A stretch of DNA of 44,221 nucleotides from Vreelandella andesensis (lineage in GTDB: Bacteria; Pseudomonadota; Gammaproteobacteria; Pseudomonadales; Halomonadaceae), in contig NZ_RZHG01000031.1 in assembly GCF_003989795.1 (NCBI RefSeq), forward strand, positions 1 through 44,221. Direction: 5' to 3'. Under the pieces are notes generated by a model. It did not search any database. It was given only the letters and a program-made list of their open reading frames with translations, and was not told where the DNA came from. The translations under genes and the position numbers were made by a program. This document shows, piece after piece, positions 36,156 through 44,221 of the stretch (position 1 is the first letter of the stretch; every line of letters begins with the position of its first letter).

Positions 36156-36425
36156 TCATTCGATAATATCCCCGCGTAAAATGTACTTACATACTGCCAC
36201 CGTGCTTATAAAGCCGAGCATGGCAATTAACAGTGCGGACTCAAAGTACGTCTTGCTATTGAGCCACAGCCCTAGCAGGACGATGAGTGCAATCGAGTTG
36301 ACATACATTGTATCGAGCGCCAACACGCGGTCTGGCAGGTCAGGGCCAATGGTTAGGCGATAAAGATTCATCAACAGCGCCATTACCACCAGCGCTAAAG
36401 TAATCACCAGGGCAGCGCTTAGCAT
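36156..36425 (-). CDS. mnhF: Na+/H+ antiporter subunit F
   Basis: An 89-residue, three-helix membrane subunit (MrpF/MnhF). The block RLTIGPDLPDRVLALDTMYV is the family hallmark (GP..PDRV.A.D). It overlaps the mnhE 3' end by 7 bp and has AAGGAG at good spacing. It acts in the same complex as the neighbouring subunits. Confidence 0.93.
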   Translation of the reverse strand: MLSAALVITLALVVMALLMNLYRLTIGPDLPDRVLALDTMYVNSIALIVLLGLWLNSKTYFESALLIAMLGFISTVAVCKYILRGDIIE

Positions 36426-36916
36426 TCGTAGATCTCCTTAAGTGGGCGCTCATAACGCTCGCGTATATGGGTAATTAAGGCGTCCTCGTCGTCCACATCA
36501 AGTGCATGAATAAGAAGAGATTTTCCGTCCATGCGTAAATTTGCCGAGACGGTGCCAGGTGTGAGACTGACCGTACTGGCGAGTAACGTAATAGTGAACC
36601 GTTCTTCAAGCATCAGCGGATATTCAATAAAGTGAGGTTTAACTTTGCGCCAGGGGTTGGCAATTAAATACGCTACTTCGAAATTGGCGATGACGATATC
36701 GCCTAGTACGCGAAGTACAAAACGCAACAGCTTGAACGGTTTACCAATGCGCGGACGTGCATCCCAAAAGCGGTGGGTCAATAACGGAATGAGGATAGCC
36801 AGTGCGCTGCCTAGCACAATTTGACCAAACGCAAAGCTGCGTACGAGTAATAACCATACCAATAGCAGCAGCAGTGATAGTACCGGCGTAGGAAGCCAAG
36901 CGCGGGGGGCAATCAT
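36419..36916 (-). CDS. mnhE: Na+/H+ antiporter subunit E
   Basis: A 165-residue subunit with two N-terminal membrane helices (VLSLLLLLVWLLLVRSFAFG and QIVLGSALAILIPLLTHRFW) and a cytoplasmic domain with VSLTPGTVSANLRMDGKSLL and LIHALDVDDED, as in MrpE. The start ATG 36916 overlaps the mnhD stop by 4 bp. Subunit E is needed for complex assembly in studied Mrp systems. Confidence 0.92.
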   Translation of the reverse strand: MIAPRAWLPTPVLSLLLLLVWLLLVRSFAFGQIVLGSALAILIPLLTHRFWDARPRIGKPFKLLRFVLRVLGDIVIANFEVAYLIANPWRKVKPHFIEYPLMLEERFTITLLASTVSLTPGTVSANLRMDGKSLLIHALDVDDEDALITHIRERYERPLKEIYEC

Positions 36917-38424
36917 TGGGTGTCTCCAGCATCAGGCAGAAGCGTATTTATCAATAGCTGTGGGTTGGCCAACTGCTCTCCCGTGGCTTGAGTATAGCTA
37001 CTCACTGGCCCAGCAAAGGCCACCATTAGGGGTGCCGCGCTAAGCAGCCACAGCATGCCAATCCATTGGTAACGTGAGAGGATACTACCACTTGGGCTGC
37101 CTCGGTGACTGCGCCAAAACAGCGTTGAACCTGCGCGAGATAGCGCAATTAATGACGCAAGGCTTGTCAGTAGCAGTAGTGGCCAAAGCCACAGACGTTC
37201 ACTACCTTCTGCTGCGTTGAGCATTAGTGCTTTCCCTAGCGCGCCGGATAGTGGCGGTAACCCTGCGATGGCAATGGCACCAACAAAAAAGGTAATTGAC
37301 AGAGCATTCCCTTGAACCAATGGTCGGCCTTTAACGATGCGTGTGCCGGGTTTACCCCGCTGAAGGCCTATCATTTCGGCCAGCAGAAAGAGCCCACCAG
37401 TAATCAACGTAGTGTGAATAAGATAAAAAAGCAGCGCTGAAGTCGCAGCAGGTGAGCGCATGCCAATTCCAGCCAGTAGTGTGCCCACCGAGATAAGTAC
37501 CAGATAAGCTACCAGTAGGCGTAAATCACGTGCAGCGATAACACCGACACCTGCTGCTGCTAGCGTTGCTAGCGCTAACCACCATATCCAGGGCTGCTCT
37601 AGAGCCACTAACCCACCTGCCTGATCGCTGAATATCAGTGAATAAACACGCAAAATCGCGTAAATACCCACCTTCGTCATAATGGCGAATAACGCTGCCA
37701 CTGGCGCAGGTGCGGCAGCATAAGCGCGGGGCAGCCAAAAATAGAGGGGCAAAATAGCTGACTTTAAACCAAAAACCACCAGCAGCATTAATGCGCCTGC
37801 GGTGACTAAACCTTCGCGCTCTGCGGGCAGACTGGCCAGCTTATGGGCCATGTCAGCCATGTTCAGTGTACCCGTTGCACCATAGAGGATGCCTACGGCA
37901 ATTAGAAATAGTGAAGAGCCCGCTAAGTTGAGTACCACATAGTGAACACTGGCATGGATGCGTGCTTTGCCACCCCCGTGCAGCAGTAGGGCGTAAGAGG
38001 CTAAGAGCAATACTTCGAAAAATACGAAGAGATTAAAAAGATCGCCGGTTAAAAACGCGCCGTTAATGCCCAACAATTGCCATTGAAACAACCCATGAAA
38101 GTTACTGCCTTTTTCATCATCACCGCCGCAGGCAAAAATGACCGCACCGACTGCCAGAATAGCGGTCACTAGCACCATCAATGCCGACAAGCGATCTAGC
38201 ACCAGCACTACGCCAAACGGTGGTTGCCAGTCGCCTAGCGCGTAGTAAGTAATTTCACCACTCGCTGCTTGGTTGACCAACGCGATTGAGACGAATAGCA
38301 AAAGCACGGAGGCGACTACGCTGACGGCGCGCTTATAACGCACTAATCCTTGGCGTTGATAAAGCAATAAAATGCCCGCGATTAACGGTAGTACCACGGG
38401 TAAAACAATTAGATGCTGAATCAT
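36913..38424 (-). CDS. mnhD: Na+/H+ antiporter subunit D
   Basis: A 503-residue polytopic protein related to the NuoM/NuoN proton-pumping subunits of complex I. Key blocks: LFVFFEVLLLASYALLLHGG with the conserved membrane glutamate, FGLKSAILPLYFWLPRAYAA with the conserved lysine, and PVAALFAIMTKVGIYAILRV. MrpA and MrpD are thought to form the ion-translocating core. ATG overlaps the mnhC stop (ATGA). Length is usual. Confidence 0.94.
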   Translation of the reverse strand: MIQHLIVLPVVLPLIAGILLLYQRQGLVRYKRAVSVVASVLLLFVSIALVNQAASGEITYYALGDWQPPFGVVLVLDRLSALMVLVTAILAVGAVIFACGGDDEKGSNFHGLFQWQLLGINGAFLTGDLFNLFVFFEVLLLASYALLLHGGGKARIHASVHYVVLNLAGSSLFLIAVGILYGATGTLNMADMAHKLASLPAEREGLVTAGALMLLVVFGLKSAILPLYFWLPRAYAAAPAPVAALFAIMTKVGIYAILRVYSLIFSDQAGGLVALEQPWIWWLALATLAAAGVGVIAARDLRLLVAYLVLISVGTLLAGIGMRSPAATSALLFYLIHTTLITGGLFLLAEMIGLQRGKPGTRIVKGRPLVQGNALSITFFVGAIAIAGLPPLSGALGKALMLNAAEGSERLWLWPLLLLTSLASLIALSRAGSTLFWRSHRGSPSGSILSRYQWIGMLWLLSAAPLMVAFAGPVSSYTQATGEQLANPQLLINTLLPDAGDTQ

Positions 38425-38753
38425 TCGTGGTCTTCCTTTTTACCGTCGACATGGTCGTTACCCGCTTCGCTGCGTGCACGCATGGCCAGGATGACCACGA
38501 AGGCTGTCATTGCAAAACCGATGACGATCGCCGTCAATACCAGTGCCTGGGGCAGGGGGTCAGCAATGTTCTTGCTTTCATTAACCAGGGCGGCCCCGTC
38601 CGTCGTTAATCCCCCCATGGAAAATAAAAACAAGTTAACCGCGTAGGAGAGCAGTGTTAAGCCAACCACAACGGGGAATGTACGTCTCCGCAGAGTTAGA
38701 TAGAGTCCGCACGCAGTTAATATGCCTGTTGTAATGGCATAAAGCATTTCCAT
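38421..38753 (-). CDS. mnhC: Na+/H+ antiporter subunit C
   Basis: A 110-residue NuoK-like subunit with three membrane helices. LTLLSYAVNLFLFSMGG carries the conserved SYAVNLFLF pattern, followed by DPLPQALVLTAIVIGFAMTA, diagnostic for MrpC/MnhC. It starts immediately after the mnhA stop without a gap. Confidence 0.93.
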   Translation of the reverse strand: MEMLYAITTGILTACGLYLTLRRRTFPVVVGLTLLSYAVNLFLFSMGGLTTDGAALVNESKNIADPLPQALVLTAIVIGFAMTAFVVILAMRARSEAGNDHVDGKKEDHE

Positions 38754-41585
38754 TTAGTGGGGCTCCTTGTCGTTGGGCGTATTCGAACCAGCGCTTGTTT
38801 TAGGCTCTGTGACTGGGCGGTGTGATGTCGTGACCTTACCCAAATTAGCAAGAATCATTAGTGTTGCACCAACAACGGCTAAATAAACGCCGAGATCGAA
38901 TAGCAGGGCGGTAGCCAGCTCAAAGGTGCCAATCAGTGGCAAGGTAAAGTAACCGAAAGACGACGTCAGGAACGGATAACCCAGCAGCCAGCTGCCCAGC
39001 CCCGTGAGTGTTGCAACAGCAACGCCTACTACGGCGACGGGTTGGAAAGGGAAGTTAAGACGTTCTTGCGCCCATTCCACGCCGCGTGCCATGTAGAGCA
39101 AGATAAGCGCGACAGCAGTAATCAAGCCGGCGATAAAACCGCCGCCAGGTTGGTTGTGCCCGCGCAGAAAGATAAACGCAGAAACCAGCAGTGCTAGCGG
39201 CAGTAACGTCATTGAAATCGACGTTAAAATGGCGGGGTAGCGATCGGGAGACCAAACACGCCCTTCGCCGTCGCTATGGGGGATGAACAGGCGTAGTCGA
39301 TTCAAGAGTTTGAAAATCGCCAAGCCTGCAATAGCGAGTACCGTAATCTCACCAAGCGTATCGAAACCACGGAAGTCGACCAAAATCACGTTGACGACGT
39401 TATAGCCGCCGCCGCCTGGCTTGCTGTTTTCAACAAAAAATTCAGAAATCGACAGTGTTTCACGAGTCATCACTGCATAGTTAAGGCTAGCCACCACTAA
39501 GCCCAGTGACCCTGCCAGTAACAAATCCCTTGCGTTGCGCTTAGGGCTCGATTCGCGTGGCGTTTTTTGGGGTAAGAAAAATAGCGCCAACATCAGCAAT
39601 ATCATGGTCACAACCTCTACCGATAGCTGAGTCAGTGCCAAGTCCGGAGCTGAAAAACGCGCAAATGTGAGAGCAACGAATAAACCCACCACCGAAAGCA
39701 TCAGTAGTGAAATTAGCCGGTATCGATGGGTTGCCGCGGTTGCTATCCCCCCAAATATCAGCATGCCTGCACCAAACATAACAACGCCGTCGATCGGCTG
39801 ATTACCTTTTGAGCCAGTTAAGCCGTTCATATTTGCCAAGCCAACCGCGCCCATCAATAACGCCGCAAAAAGCAGCCAGCCCATGTAGCGTTGTAGCGAG
39901 TTGCCTTCAAACTTGGTGATCAGTTGCTCGGCACGATAACCAAGCGTAATGATAGAGCGCTCAAACACTCGGAGTGCATCAACACTGGCAAACGGCTTTA
40001 CTAAACGGCGTAGGTCAGCATGTCGCCAATAAAGCGCGAATCCCACAACAAAAGCCAGCCCACTCATGATTAAGGGAAGGTTGACGCCGTGCCAAATTGC
40101 CAAATGGAAATCAAGCGGTTCGCCCAATACGGTTTGAGTCGCCAGTTGTAAAATGCCAGTGGCAAAAAAAGCGGGGAAGAGTCCGACCAAAACGCATAGA
40201 GCCACTAGAACTTCCACGGGTAGTCGCATCAAGTGAGGTGGCTCGTGAGGAGCTTTAGGCGTTGCTTCTTTGGCGGGCTTATAAAAGACGGCGTGCACCA
40301 AACGCACTGAATAAGCCACTGAAAGAATGCCACCTAATGTTGCAAGGGCAGGGAGTATCCAGCTAAGCCCACCCAGCACTGGGGTCGCTAGCGTTTCGGT
40401 AAAAAACATCTCTTTAGAAAGAAAGCCGTTAAAAAACGGTACACCAGCCATGGCAGCGGCAGCCAGGGTAGTTAGCAACGCTGTAACAGGCATAGCTTTT
40501 TTTAGCCCACCGAGTTGCTTGAGTTCTCGTGTGCCCGTTTCGTGGTCAATAATCCCTGCGCTCATAAACAACGCGGCTTTAAAGGTGGCATGATTCAAAA
40601 TGTGAAACAGGGCGGCTAACACCGCCATTGGGCTGCCAATGCCCAGCAATACGGTGATTAAGCCTAGGTGACTGACGGTCGAGAATGCCAAGATTCCTTT
40701 TAAGTCAGTTTTAAAGAGGGCAAACCACGCGCCATAGAGCAGTGTGATAGTACCTATTAGCGGTACTACTACACTCCAAAGCTCGCTGCCAGCAATGGCA
40801 GGATGCAAACGTGCCATTAGAAAAATACCTGCTTTTACCATAGTGGCCGAGTGCAGATAGGCTGAAACTGGCGTTGGGGCTGCCATCGCATGAGGTAGCC
40901 AAAACTGAAAGGGAAACTGGGCTGATTTGGTAAACGCACCGAGTAAAACTAGCCCAAGCATCAGTGGGTAGCGTGGGTCGGCAACGATCACAGCACCGCT
41001 GGCAAGTACGTCGTCCATTCGGTAGCTGCCCGCCATATCACCCAGTAGCAGTAAGCCTGCTAGCAGGGCCAGTCCACCGGCACCGGTAACGGTAAGTGCC
41101 ATACGGGCACCCTTTCGGGCATCACTGCGATACGACCAAAAGCCAATCAACAAAAATGACGAAAGACTAGTTAGTTCCCAGAATAACCAGAGTAAGATGA
41201 GATTGTCTGACATCGAAATACCCACCATCGATGCCATAAACAGCATGAGAAAGGCGTAGAAACGTCCAAATGGCTCATCTTTAGCTAAGTAAAAATGTGC
41301 ATACAATAAAATCAGAAGGCCGATGCCAATAATCAGAAGGTTAAAGAGCAGTGACAGACCATCTAATCGAAAGGCTAGTTCCAGGCCTAGTTCGGGCATC
41401 CATGCCGCGTTAAAACGCAGCGCTTCACCTTCTAACAGGGCAGGGATCTGCAGCAGTGTCAACAGCAAGGCAACGGCCGGCAGTATGCTTGTCGCTAGCG
41501 AGCACAGAGTGCGGCTGCGTTTTGCATTGAGTGCCGGCACCAGCACGCCGAGCAGGGGCAGTAAGGCTATCCACAGCAGTGTCAT
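38754..41585 (-). CDS. mnhA: Na+/H+ antiporter subunit A fused to subunit B
   Basis: A 943-residue fusion. Residues 1 to about 500 are the NuoL-like MrpA core: [40 protein letters not shown] and [11 protein letters not shown], with conserved Glu, His and Lys. The MrpA C-terminal module follows ([20 protein letters not shown]). The last roughly 130 residues are an MrpB domain ([20 protein letters not shown]). The A-B fusion, with no separate mnhB, is the group 2 (PhaAB-type) arrangement. It heads the six-gene operon and is divergent from the channel at 41744. Confidence 0.94.
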   Translation of the reverse strand: MTLLWIALLPLLGVLVPALNAKRSRTLCSLATSILPAVALLLTLLQIPALLEGEALRFNAAWMPELGLELAFRLDGLSLLFNLLIIGIGLLILLYAHFYLAKDEPFGRFYAFLMLFMASMVGISMSDNLILLWLFWELTSLSSFLLIGFWSYRSDARKGARMALTVTGAGGLALLAGLLLLGDMAGSYRMDDVLASGAVIVADPRYPLMLGLVLLGAFTKSAQFPFQFWLPHAMAAPTPVSAYLHSATMVKAGIFLMARLHPAIAGSELWSVVVPLIGTITLLYGAWFALFKTDLKGILAFSTVSHLGLITVLLGIGSPMAVLAALFHILNHATFKAALFMSAGIIDHETGTRELKQLGGLKKAMPVTALLTTLAAAAMAGVPFFNGFLSKEMFFTETLATPVLGGLSWILPALATLGGILSVAYSVRLVHAVFYKPAKEATPKAPHEPPHLMRLPVEVLVALCVLVGLFPAFFATGILQLATQTVLGEPLDFHLAIWHGVNLPLIMSGLAFVVGFALYWRHADLRRLVKPFASVDALRVFERSIITLGYRAEQLITKFEGNSLQRYMGWLLFAALLMGAVGLANMNGLTGSKGNQPIDGVVMFGAGMLIFGGIATAATHRYRLISLLMLSVVGLFVALTFARFSAPDLALTQLSVEVVTMILLMLALFFLPQKTPRESSPKRNARDLLLAGSLGLVVASLNYAVMTRETLSISEFFVENSKPGGGGYNVVNVILVDFRGFDTLGEITVLAIAGLAIFKLLNRLRLFIPHSDGEGRVWSPDRYPAILTSISMTLLPLALLVSAFIFLRGHNQPGGGFIAGLITAVALILLYMARGVEWAQERLNFPFQPVAVVGVAVATLTGLGSWLLGYPFLTSSFGYFTLPLIGTFELATALLFDLGVYLAVVGATLMILANLGKVTTSHRPVTEPKTSAGSNTPNDKEPH

Positions 41586-41743
41586 GGGCTTATCCAGCGC
41601 AAAAAATCAAAGATTACCTAGGTCGCAGCAGGTACCTGGGTGACGGAGATACACCAAGTGAAACAACAAGGTATCACTTGTAGAGTAAGCGTGTGATTTT
41701 AATATAAAGTGATGCCGTTAACCGTTTAGAGACTCCTTGTTCC

Positions 41744-42673
41744 ATGAGTGAACCATTCAATACCTGGCAAGCCCGCTTCGAAAAGCTGCGTAGCAACAAG
41801 CTGTTTGAAGGGGTAGTGATTTCCATCATTGTGATTTCTGCCCTGGTAATAGGCGCGAAAACCTATGAGGAAACCTCCCGAATAGAGCAGTGGCTGCTTT
41901 ATCTTGATATTGCCGTAACCGTGTTCTTTCTGATTGAGATTTTGATCAGAATGGCAGCCGAGCGCAACTTAGTCAGCTTTTTTAAGAAAGGTTGGAATGT
42001 TTTCGATTTTTTGATAGTGACTGCTAGCCTGATCCCCATGGACGACTCAGAGATGGTGTTGCTGGCGCGGTTGCTGCGGATTTTCCGTGTTTTGCGTTTG
42101 GTGTCGATGATTCCTGAATTGCAAATGTTGCTGGGCGCGTTGGTGAAGTCGATACCCCGGATGGGTTATGTCGTACTGCTGATGTTTATTATCTTTTATA
42201 TCTATGCTGCCCTTGGTAGCTTTTTGTTCCATAACGTTGACGATTTTTTGTGGGGGAACATTTCCGTAGCGATGCTTACGTTGTTTCGCATCGCTACGTT
42301 TGAGGATTGGACTGACGTCATGTATGCCACCCAAGAAGTATATACTTGGAGTTGGATCTACTATTTGACGTTTATATTTCTCACCGCGTTTATTTTCCTC
42401 AATATGATGATCGGCATTGTACTCGACGTTATGCAAAAGGAGAGCGCGCAGATGGAGTTGGATAGCGGTGAAGGGGATTCTGCTCAACTTCAATCTCTGC
42501 GTAGCGACGTGCATACGTTAAAAGCTCAGCTTGATCGTATGGAGGCTGCCATGGTCCATAACGGCACGTCATCTACTATAAGCGACCAAGCCGACCAGCC
42601 TAAAACAGAGTCACCTAGAACAGGGTCAGCTAAAACAGGGCCAGCTAAAATAGATTTACCTGGAAAAAAGTAA
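41744..42673 (+). CDS. Voltage-gated cation channel (single-domain, BacNav-like)
   Basis: A 309-residue six-helix channel subunit expected to form homotetramers. S1-S3 are within residues 20-100. S4 is LLARLLRIFRVLRLVSM, with arginines every third residue (R109, R112, R115, R118). The pore region carries the filter TFEDWTD (185-191) between pore helix MLTLFRIA and S6 (LTFIFLTAFIFLNMMIGIVL). NaChBac-like sodium channels have TLESW; the extra acids here suggest different, perhaps Ca2+-permeable, selectivity. A C-terminal coiled coil follows (LQSLRSDVHTLKAQLDRMEA), then a short repeat tail. Divergent from the mrp operon. Confidence 0.88.
   Translation: MSEPFNTWQARFEKLRSNKLFEGVVISIIVISALVIGAKTYEETSRIEQWLLYLDIAVTVFFLIEILIRMAAERNLVSFFKKGWNVFDFLIVTASLIPMDDSEMVLLARLLRIFRVLRLVSMIPELQMLLGALVKSIPRMGYVVLLMFIIFYIYAALGSFLFHNVDDFLWGNISVAMLTLFRIATFEDWTDVMYATQEVYTWSWIYYLTFIFLTAFIFLNMMIGIVLDVMQKESAQMELDSGEGDSAQLQSLRSDVHTLKAQLDRMEAAMVHNGTSSTISDQADQPKTESPRTGSAKTGPAKIDLPGKK
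42599..42658 (+). repeat. 15-bp tandem repeat at 3' end of the channel gene
   Basis: Four 15-bp units (42599, 42614, 42629, 42644; consensus SCTAAAACAGGGYCA) encode PKTES-PRTGS-AKTGP-AKIDL just before the stop. Because the unit is a multiple of three, copy number could vary without shifting the frame. Confidence 0.8.
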
Positions 42674-42689
42674 TGAATGGAGCGCTGCT

Positions 42690-42821
42690 ATGATGTTGTC
42701 CGCCCCCTCTAAAAAATATCGCCCCTTCGTGGCTGTACACTTTGTACGTTCGTTGATTGAGCAGGATAAAATTCCTGGAGATGTGACGATTCAGGTGCTA
42801 ACTCAGGTACCCAGGCTGTGA
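42690..42821 (+). CDS. Possible 43-residue small protein
   Basis: ATG 42690 follows GGAG at 7 nt and opens a 43-codon frame (MMLSAPSKKYRPFVAVHFVR ... LTQVPRL). It fills most of the gap between the channel gene and the 381-residue gene, 17 bp after the channel stop and 20 bp before the next start. That spacing fits an operon member. The protein is basic, without a membrane segment, and not recognised. Being short, it could be chance. Confidence 0.4.
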   Translation: MMLSAPSKKYRPFVAVHFVRSLIEQDKIPGDVTIQVLTQVPRL

Positions 42822-42841
42822 CAGCGGAGTCGTTAGGGTAA

Positions 42842-43987
42842 ATGGCGTTCCGGCCCTGGCAGTTAATAGTGCTATCAGCAGTGGTAATTGCTGGACTGCT
42901 GTCGGTCGCCGCTTCCCACGAGCCATTTGAAGACAAACTGGTGCGCTTGGAAGTCGAGCGGATGCTGCCCGCCCTTGAACCTGGGCTTCAACAAGAGTCT
43001 GCGGCGATCAACTCGCTCTTTCTCAGCTATGCCTCTGATCAAGCGCTATGGATGAGCGCCTCGTTGGCGATATTACGCCATGGGGATATCGCCCGAAGCA
43101 CGCTGCTCGACTATGGATTATCGCCTCAATTCCAGCAAGTGCTAGTGCGCTTTGGTGCGGATGCGGTGCTGCCCATAAGCTACTTCCGTGATCACGATAT
43201 TGCGTCGCTGCGCGCCCAGCACTGGATTGGTGAGCGCTATCAGCAGGTCAGCCGCTGGTGGAGCGATGAGTCCGCTGCGGGCATTGAAATGGATGAGGCA
43301 GACATCGAAACCGCAATAGCAAAACTGACCCCTTACCGGCGTGGCCAGATGGGCATTGCGCTACTCGATAGCAACGGCCATGGGCTGCTCAATCAATTTG
43401 TAGTAGACGATGATGGTAATGTTGAGTGGCTGCAAGGCGAGCGGTTGGTATCGGGCGTGGGAGATTTTTTTACCAGAGGCCTGCGTGATTTGGAAAGCCA
43501 GTGGCGGCGCGGCGAGGCCATAGGCATAAGCGACCTTGGCTGGGCTGGCGTTGACATATTCGTCATGGCTAGCACCGTCAAGGTCTTAAAGGCAGGTCGA
43601 GCCGCCCGTACCGCTCGATTTGGCAGCGTTGAAGCGCAGGGTGCCCGTGCAGGGCTACGACAAGGAGTCGTTGCCTCTGGCGGGCGTTTCGCCGCGCTGC
43701 CGCGTATGGCCAAAGTGGCTGCGGTGGCTACCACAGGCTATGTGGTTATTCGCCACCCAAGCCTAGTCAGTGCTCTAGGGGCCAATTTTTCGCAATGGCT
43801 CGGTTGGCCAATATGGCTTGGGCAATTTCTTGTCTGGTTGATGGTATTACTGCCAGTGCTGATTATTGGCCGTTTTGTCTATCGTTGGATACTTACGCCG
43901 CTGCTGTGGTTGCTGGTGCCTTTAGCTCGGCTGTGCTTGAAGGCCGCTCACCGTGGCACAGGTAGGCGGACTAAAGAGCAGACGTAA
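42842..43987 (+). CDS. Unrecognised membrane protein of 381 residues
   Basis: I do not recognise this protein. The N-terminus has one hydrophobic helix (LIVLSAVVIAGLLSVAAS), probably a signal anchor. A soluble, helix-rich region of about 200 residues follows with several acidic stretches (GIEMDEADIETAIAKLTPYR). A region rich in A, G and R follows (VKVLKAGRAARTARFGSVEA). Near the C-terminus are two hydrophobic segments (IWLGQFLVWLMVLLPVLIIG and ILTPLLWLLVPLARLCL) and a basic tail. AGGG lies just before ATG. It follows the channel and a possible small ORF in the same direction. The IS inserts 11 bp after its stop. Confidence 0.65.
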   Translation: MAFRPWQLIVLSAVVIAGLLSVAASHEPFEDKLVRLEVERMLPALEPGLQQESAAINSLFLSYASDQALWMSASLAILRHGDIARSTLLDYGLSPQFQQVLVRFGADAVLPISYFRDHDIASLRAQHWIGERYQQVSRWWSDESAAGIEMDEADIETAIAKLTPYRRGQMGIALLDSNGHGLLNQFVVDDDGNVEWLQGERLVSGVGDFFTRGLRDLESQWRRGEAIGISDLGWAGVDIFVMASTVKVLKAGRAARTARFGSVEAQGARAGLRQGVVASGGRFAALPRMAKVAAVATTGYVVIRHPSLVSALGANFSQWLGWPIWLGQFLVWLMVLLPVLIIGRFVYRWILTPLLWLLVPLARLCLKAAHRGTGRRTKEQT

Positions 43988-43998
43988 GGGCCAGCCGG

Positions 43999-44221
43999 TT
44001 GACACGCTCCGACCACTAAATCAGAGATTATAGTGGCGGATTCCCAGGTCGTTGCCTTCCTGGTTCCTGCTTCGTTGTCCGTTGCCTTCAATGCCTTGGC
44101 ATTGCCGGTCTTATACAAACTCCACAGGCGTCGATTTCCGAGTGACCCTCGGTATTACTTCAACTCTCAGCACCGGCTAACAGCGCGGTGCCTGCTTGTA
44201 AGATATTGCAGGCGGCATTTA
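43999..44221 (-). mobile_element. IS200/IS605-type element, right-end part cut by window edge
   Basis: It is the right end of a copy like 15461-16850, on the minus strand. The terminal TTGA (43999-44002, TCAA on the element strand) marks its end. The CCACTA/TAGTGG hairpin and the long hairpin near 44096-44107 are shared, though the latter has two mismatches here. Most of tnpB lies outside the window. Its predicted guide is the reverse complement of the bases just left of 43999 (CCGGCTGGCCCTTACG). Confidence 0.85.
44160..44221 (-). CDS. tnpB: TnpB C-terminal end (partial, runs off the window)
   Basis: About 19 codons plus the TGA stop (44160-44162) are present. They end ...LAGAES, against LAGGER in the complete copy, with NILQAGTALLAG shared. 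The frame continues beyond the right edge. Catalytic residues are not in view. Confidence 0.8.
   Translation of the reverse strand, partial: NAACNILQAGTALLAGAES

Overview
The window looks like chromosomal DNA from a Halomonas-type gammaproteobacterium (inferred, no search was run). The evidence is a Pseudomonas/Halomonas-like set of housekeeping genes (nudF-yqiB-cpdA, parE-parC-serB, cmoA-cmoB, cmoM, rsmC, greB, pgi), a complete Mrp-type Na+/H+ antiporter operon as expected in a halophile, and moderately GC-rich codon use. Both window edges lie inside copies of the same tnpB-carrying insertion sequence (IS), in the same orientation. The window may therefore be a contig broken at repeats.

Layout. 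1-330: partial IS (minus strand). 541-3916: amidase, tRNA methyltransferase CmoM, 16S rRNA methyltransferase RsmC. 3950-4483 (minus): GreB. 4662-7267: a TPR protein, then the conserved nudF-yqiB-cpdA cluster. 7447-9855: sulfate adenylyltransferase cysDN behind a structured leader, closed by a strong bidirectional terminator. 9960-12289 (minus): tungstate ABC transporter tupBCA, divergent from an HTH/periplasmic-binding-fold regulator (12444-13325) across a region rich in inverted repeats. 13489-15376: a DUF2183 phosphatase-like protein and a membrane zinc metallopeptidase. 15461-16850: a complete 1390-bp transposase-less IS200/IS605-type element encoding an apparently intact TnpB. 16847-19025 (minus): glsB-like gene, cmoB (frameshifted here) and cmoA. 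19140-26394: pgi, parE, parC, serB.

26400-34573 is an accessory island. It carries pgaABCD (minus strand), for synthesis and export of poly-N-acetylglucosamine, between wrecked insertion sequences: an ISAs1-like fragment, two IS4-like fragments and a tnpB fragment. It is bounded by a direct repeat of about 104 bp, which is the 3' end of serB. 34753-41585 (minus): a lipoprotein gene and then mnh/mrp G, F, E, D, C and a fused A(B). 41744-43987 (plus): a voltage-gated cation channel with an acidic TFEDWTD filter, a possible small protein, and an unrecognised membrane protein. 43999-44221: partial IS.

Functional themes. Three genes of the wobble-uridine cmo5U34/mcmo5U34 pathway lie in one window (cmoA, cmoB, cmoM). 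The Mrp antiporter and the divergent cation channel both concern Na+/cation flux. The clearest mechanistic observation is the IS at 15461-16850. Its ends can be read to the base (TTAT left, TCAA right). Removing it restores a TAA stop for the glsB-like gene, and the sequence beside its right end is exactly what an omega-RNA guide for TnpB would need to target the empty site. I see no gene set that I would call a wholly new system. The best leads are the IS/omega-RNA arrangement, the serB-bounded pga island, the tup operator region, the channel filter and the unrecognised 381-residue protein.
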